Assembly (NCBI GenBank): GCA_937921835.1
Contig: CAKZVG010000189.1
Location: forward strand, 1 to 7,676
Reading direction: 5' to 3'
Length of the DNA: 7,676 nt
DNA from: an uncultured Bryobacteraceae bacterium
GTDB lineage: Bacteria > Acidobacteriota > Terriglobia > Bryobacterales > Bryobacteraceae
This document shows, one piece after another, positions 6,288 to 7,676 of the stretch (position 1 is the first letter of the stretch; each line of letters opens with the position of its first letter). The translations under genes and the position numbers were made by a program. The notes under the pieces were generated by a model. That model worked only from the letters and a program-made list of their open reading frames with translations, was not told the origin of the DNA and searched no databases.

Positions 6288-6821
6288 ATGGTAAGGCTTC
6301 TGCTGCTTGCTCTCTGTCTGGCCGGCTTTGTCTTCGCGCAAGGTCCCGGCCCCGGCCCCAGCCCGAACCCCGACCCCGGGGCGCCTCGCTGGCCGCTGTT
6401 CCCGCCCGAACTGCAACGCTATCTCGAGCCGAGCGCCGCGCAAGTGGCGCAGATCAACATCTTGAACAGCCAGTTCATGGGCTTCGTGGCGCGCAAGAAC
6501 GTGCGGGCGGCTCAGGTCCAGCGGGAGATCCGCGAGTGGACCAGCGCCGAGCAGATCGTGCCGATCGAGCTCGGACTGCGCTATGCCGAACTCGAGCAGA
6601 TCCAGCGCGAGATCCGCGACGAGGAAAAAAAGACGCAGGCCGCCGTGCGCGCGGTGCTGACCGACGCACAGCGCGTCAAGCTGCGGGTGATCGAGGAGGC
6701 GGCGAAACTGCTGCCGTTGATCTGGCAGGCTTCCGCGCAGCGGCTGATCGACCCGGTGGTGTCACCCTTCCCCGGCGGCATCATCCGTGCCGACCTCCCG
6801 ATCATGCCCTTGGTCCCCTGA
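6288..6821 (+). CDS. Secreted Spy/CpxP-like helical protein
   Basis: This 177-residue protein has a signal peptide (MVRLLLLALCLAGFVFA, probable cut before Q18), a Pro/Gly linker (GPGPGPSPNPDPG, 19-31) and a long charged helical region (about 37-155) likely to form an antiparallel hairpin or coiled coil. LTDAQ at 124-128 recalls the LTxxQ motif of periplasmic Spy/CpxP proteins, which act as chaperones or envelope-stress and metal sensors. The family resemblance is moderate, and helical secreted proteins of other families are an alternative. The C-terminus (about 156-177) is Pro-rich and hydrophobic. The ATG at 6288 is chosen because the signal peptide begins there and a promoter-like element ends 6 nt before it; the in-frame upstream extension overlaps pduS. 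It is probably a single-gene unit, since it is followed by strong hairpins. Confidence 0.75.
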   Translation: MVRLLLLALCLAGFVFAQGPGPGPSPNPDPGAPRWPLFPPELQRYLEPSAAQVAQINILNSQFMGFVARKNVRAAQVQREIREWTSAEQIVPIELGLRYAELEQIQREIRDEEKKTQAAVRAVLTDAQRVKLRVIEEAAKLLPLIWQASAQRLIDPVVSPFPGGIIRADLPIMPLVP

Positions 6822-6851
6822 GCTCCGCTCGCAGGCGGCTGGCGCGATCCG

Positions 6852-6899
6852 CGCGGCAGGTGGCTGCCGCGGCCAGTGCGGTTGGACCAGCGGCAGCCA
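6852..6899 (+). terminator. Two overlapping GC-rich hairpins, possible terminator without U-tract
   Basis: The segment TGGCTGCCGC (6861-6870) pairs perfectly with GCGGCAGCCA (6890-6899) as a 10-bp stem, with further GG/CC and CCA/TGG pairs inside the 19-nt loop. The same middle segment can instead pair upstream: CGCGGCAG (6852-6859) with CTGCCGCG (6864-6871), 8 bp around a GTGG loop. The two are mutually exclusive. The hairpins begin about 30 bp after the stop of the gene at 6288, and no T-run follows, so this would be an atypical terminator or an RNA switch-like element. Function is inference. Confidence 0.4.
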
Positions 6900-6962
6900 G
6901 GAGCGCCGCGGGCGAGCATCCTCAGCCAGCCGGTGGCGATAGCGGACGCCGGAACCTCCGCC

Positions 6963-6990
6963 CCGGGCGGGTGCGCTTGACGCCGCCCGG
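6963..6990. promoter_or_regulatory. Inverted repeat bracketing the -35 box, operator candidate
   Basis: CCGGGCGG (6963-6970) and CCGCCCGG (6983-6990) are perfect 8-bp inverted arms around a 12-nt centre. The -35 candidate TTGACG (6977-6982) lies within the centre, next to the right arm. A repressor bound here would block RNA polymerase. No regulator gene is visible in the window. Confidence 0.4.
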
Positions 6991-7013
6991 CCAGCCGTGA
7001 CATTGTTTGGACC
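6977..7013 (+). promoter_or_regulatory. Promoter with predicted leaderless start for the UxuA-like gene
   Basis: TTGACG (6977-6982, 5 of 6 to consensus), an 18-bp spacer and TGA-CATTGT (6998-7006, an extended -10 with 3 of 6) end 7 nt before the ATG at 7014. The layout matches that of the gene at 6288. There is no usable Shine-Dalgarno site: only GGA sits 2 nt before the ATG. Confidence 0.5.
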
Positions 7014-7676
7014 ATGCACCGCCGGGATTTCCTTGAAACCGCAGCCGCCGCGCATCTGGCGGCAGCCGGAGCCGCCGCTCAAGGCCGGGGGAGCCGCCCC
7101 GCCCGCGCGGCCAACCTCAAGCTTGGCACGCAGCATGTCTCCGACGATGCGCGGCTGAAGGTTTACGCCGCTCTGGGCGTCCACAACATCTGTTCCGATC
7201 TGCCCTCGCGCCAGATGGACGAGCGCTGGTCGGTGGAAGGTCTGACCAGACTGCGCGAGCGCGTGGAATCGCACGGCATCAAGCTGGACATGGTGCCGCT
7301 GCCGATGAGTTCGAGCTACATCACCCGCGCCGAGAACCCGAACATCGTCCTCGGCAAAAGCCCGGAACGCGACCGGGAGATCGACAACATCTGCCAGATC
7401 ATCCGCAACTGCTCGCGGGCCGGCATTCCGGCGGCCAAGTACAATTTCACCGTGCTCGGCGTGGTGCGCACCGAACCCAGCCCCGGGCGCGGCGGCTCGC
7501 GCTACAGCACCTTCGTCTACAGCAAGGCCCGGCAGGAGCCGCCGCTGACGGAGGCCGGGCCGGTCCCCGCGGAGGTCTTCTGGGAGCGCATCACCTACTT
7601 CCTGGAGCGCGTCGTGCCGGTGGCCGAAGAGTACAAGGTAAAGATCGCCTGCCACCCGCACGATCCCGGTATGCCG
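7014..7676 (+). CDS. UxuA-like (mannonate dehydratase family) protein with Tat leader, 3' end missing
   Basis: The 221 residues seen run to the window edge. The N-terminus is a twin-arginine signal ([20 protein letters not shown] at 3-4), so the folded protein is probably exported. The rest resembles UxuA and related TIM-barrel sugar isomerase/epimerase-like proteins: KLGTQHV near residue 36 as a first strand, [33 protein letters not shown], and [25 protein letters not shown] at the end. The last holds the family's conserved metal-binding histidine (H214). True UxuA converts D-mannonate to 2-keto-3-deoxygluconate in the cytoplasm and usually reads HPDDPP here; this one reads HPHDPG and is secreted, so its exact substrate may differ. 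Residues needed to settle this are outside the window. Confidence 0.8.
   Translation, partial: MHRRDFLETAAAAHLAAAGAAAQGRGSRPARAANLKLGTQHVSDDARLKVYAALGVHNICSDLPSRQMDERWSVEGLTRLRERVESHGIKLDMVPLPMSSSYITRAENPNIVLGKSPERDREIDNICQIIRNCSRAGIPAAKYNFTVLGVVRTEPSPGRGGSRYSTFVYSKARQEPPLTEAGPVPAEVFWERITYFLERVVPVAEEYKVKIACHPHDPGMP

Noticed and set aside
6342..6380. Short tandem-like CCCGGC repeats
   Set aside because: They encode the Pro/Gly linker after the signal peptide and are imperfect; a low-complexity coding stretch rather than a separate element.
4905..6443. Longer minus-strand open frame in another frame over pduS
   Set aside because: Low-complexity Gly/Arg/Ala translation without motifs; the PduS frame explains the same DNA.
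6842..6854. Small hairpin GCGCG-ATC-CGCGC
   Set aside because: Only 5 bp with a 3-nt loop in very GC-rich DNA; overlaps the stronger stem at 6852-6871 and is likely chance.

Overview
This is a GC-rich bacterial window of about 7.7 kb with six complete and two edge-truncated protein genes. I see no tRNA, rRNA, CRISPR array or insertion sequence. The gene content suggests an Acidobacteriota member of the Solibacter/Bryobacter type. The clues are a secreted nuclease with a dockerin-like tail, a PduS/PduT microcompartment pair, a sugar-acid enzyme carrying a twin-arginine leader, and apparently leaderless promoters in very GC-rich DNA. This placement is inference. Planctomycetes or Verrucomicrobia cannot be excluded without a search.

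Left part (1-4339). The 5' end of murI (glutamate racemase, cell-wall D-glutamate) leaves the window on the minus strand. Across a 145-bp divergent gap with a near-repeat and a palindrome lies a plus-strand cluster. It holds a Cys-rich unknown protein (257-916), a secreted ExeM/NucH-type nuclease (924-2984) and an APC-family permease (2981-4339). Gaps are 7 bp and then an ATGA overlap, so the three are probably co-transcribed. Nuclease and permease may be translationally coupled, which suggests, without proof, a link between extracellular DNA breakdown and uptake of a product.

Middle part (4336-6193, minus strand). A two-gene operon encodes a PduS-like flavin/iron-sulfur protein (SLBB/RnfC type) and a PduT-like tandem-BMC shell protein that keeps the cysteine known to hold a [4Fe-4S] cluster. 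Together they would form a redox conduit across a bacterial microcompartment shell. The pair is bounded by a convergent gene on one side and a divergent gene on the other, so it stands alone. No signature enzyme, aldehyde dehydrogenase or main shell protein is in the window.

Right part (6194-7676, plus strand). A secreted, helical Spy/CpxP-like protein (6288-6821) and the 5' part of a UxuA-like (mannonate dehydratase family) TIM-barrel protein with a twin-arginine leader (7014 to the edge) each follow promoter-like elements whose extended -10 ends 6-7 nt before the ATG. This predicts leaderless mRNAs. The 192-bp gap between them holds two mutually exclusive GC-rich hairpins and an 8-bp inverted repeat that brackets the -35 hexamer of the second gene, a good operator candidate.
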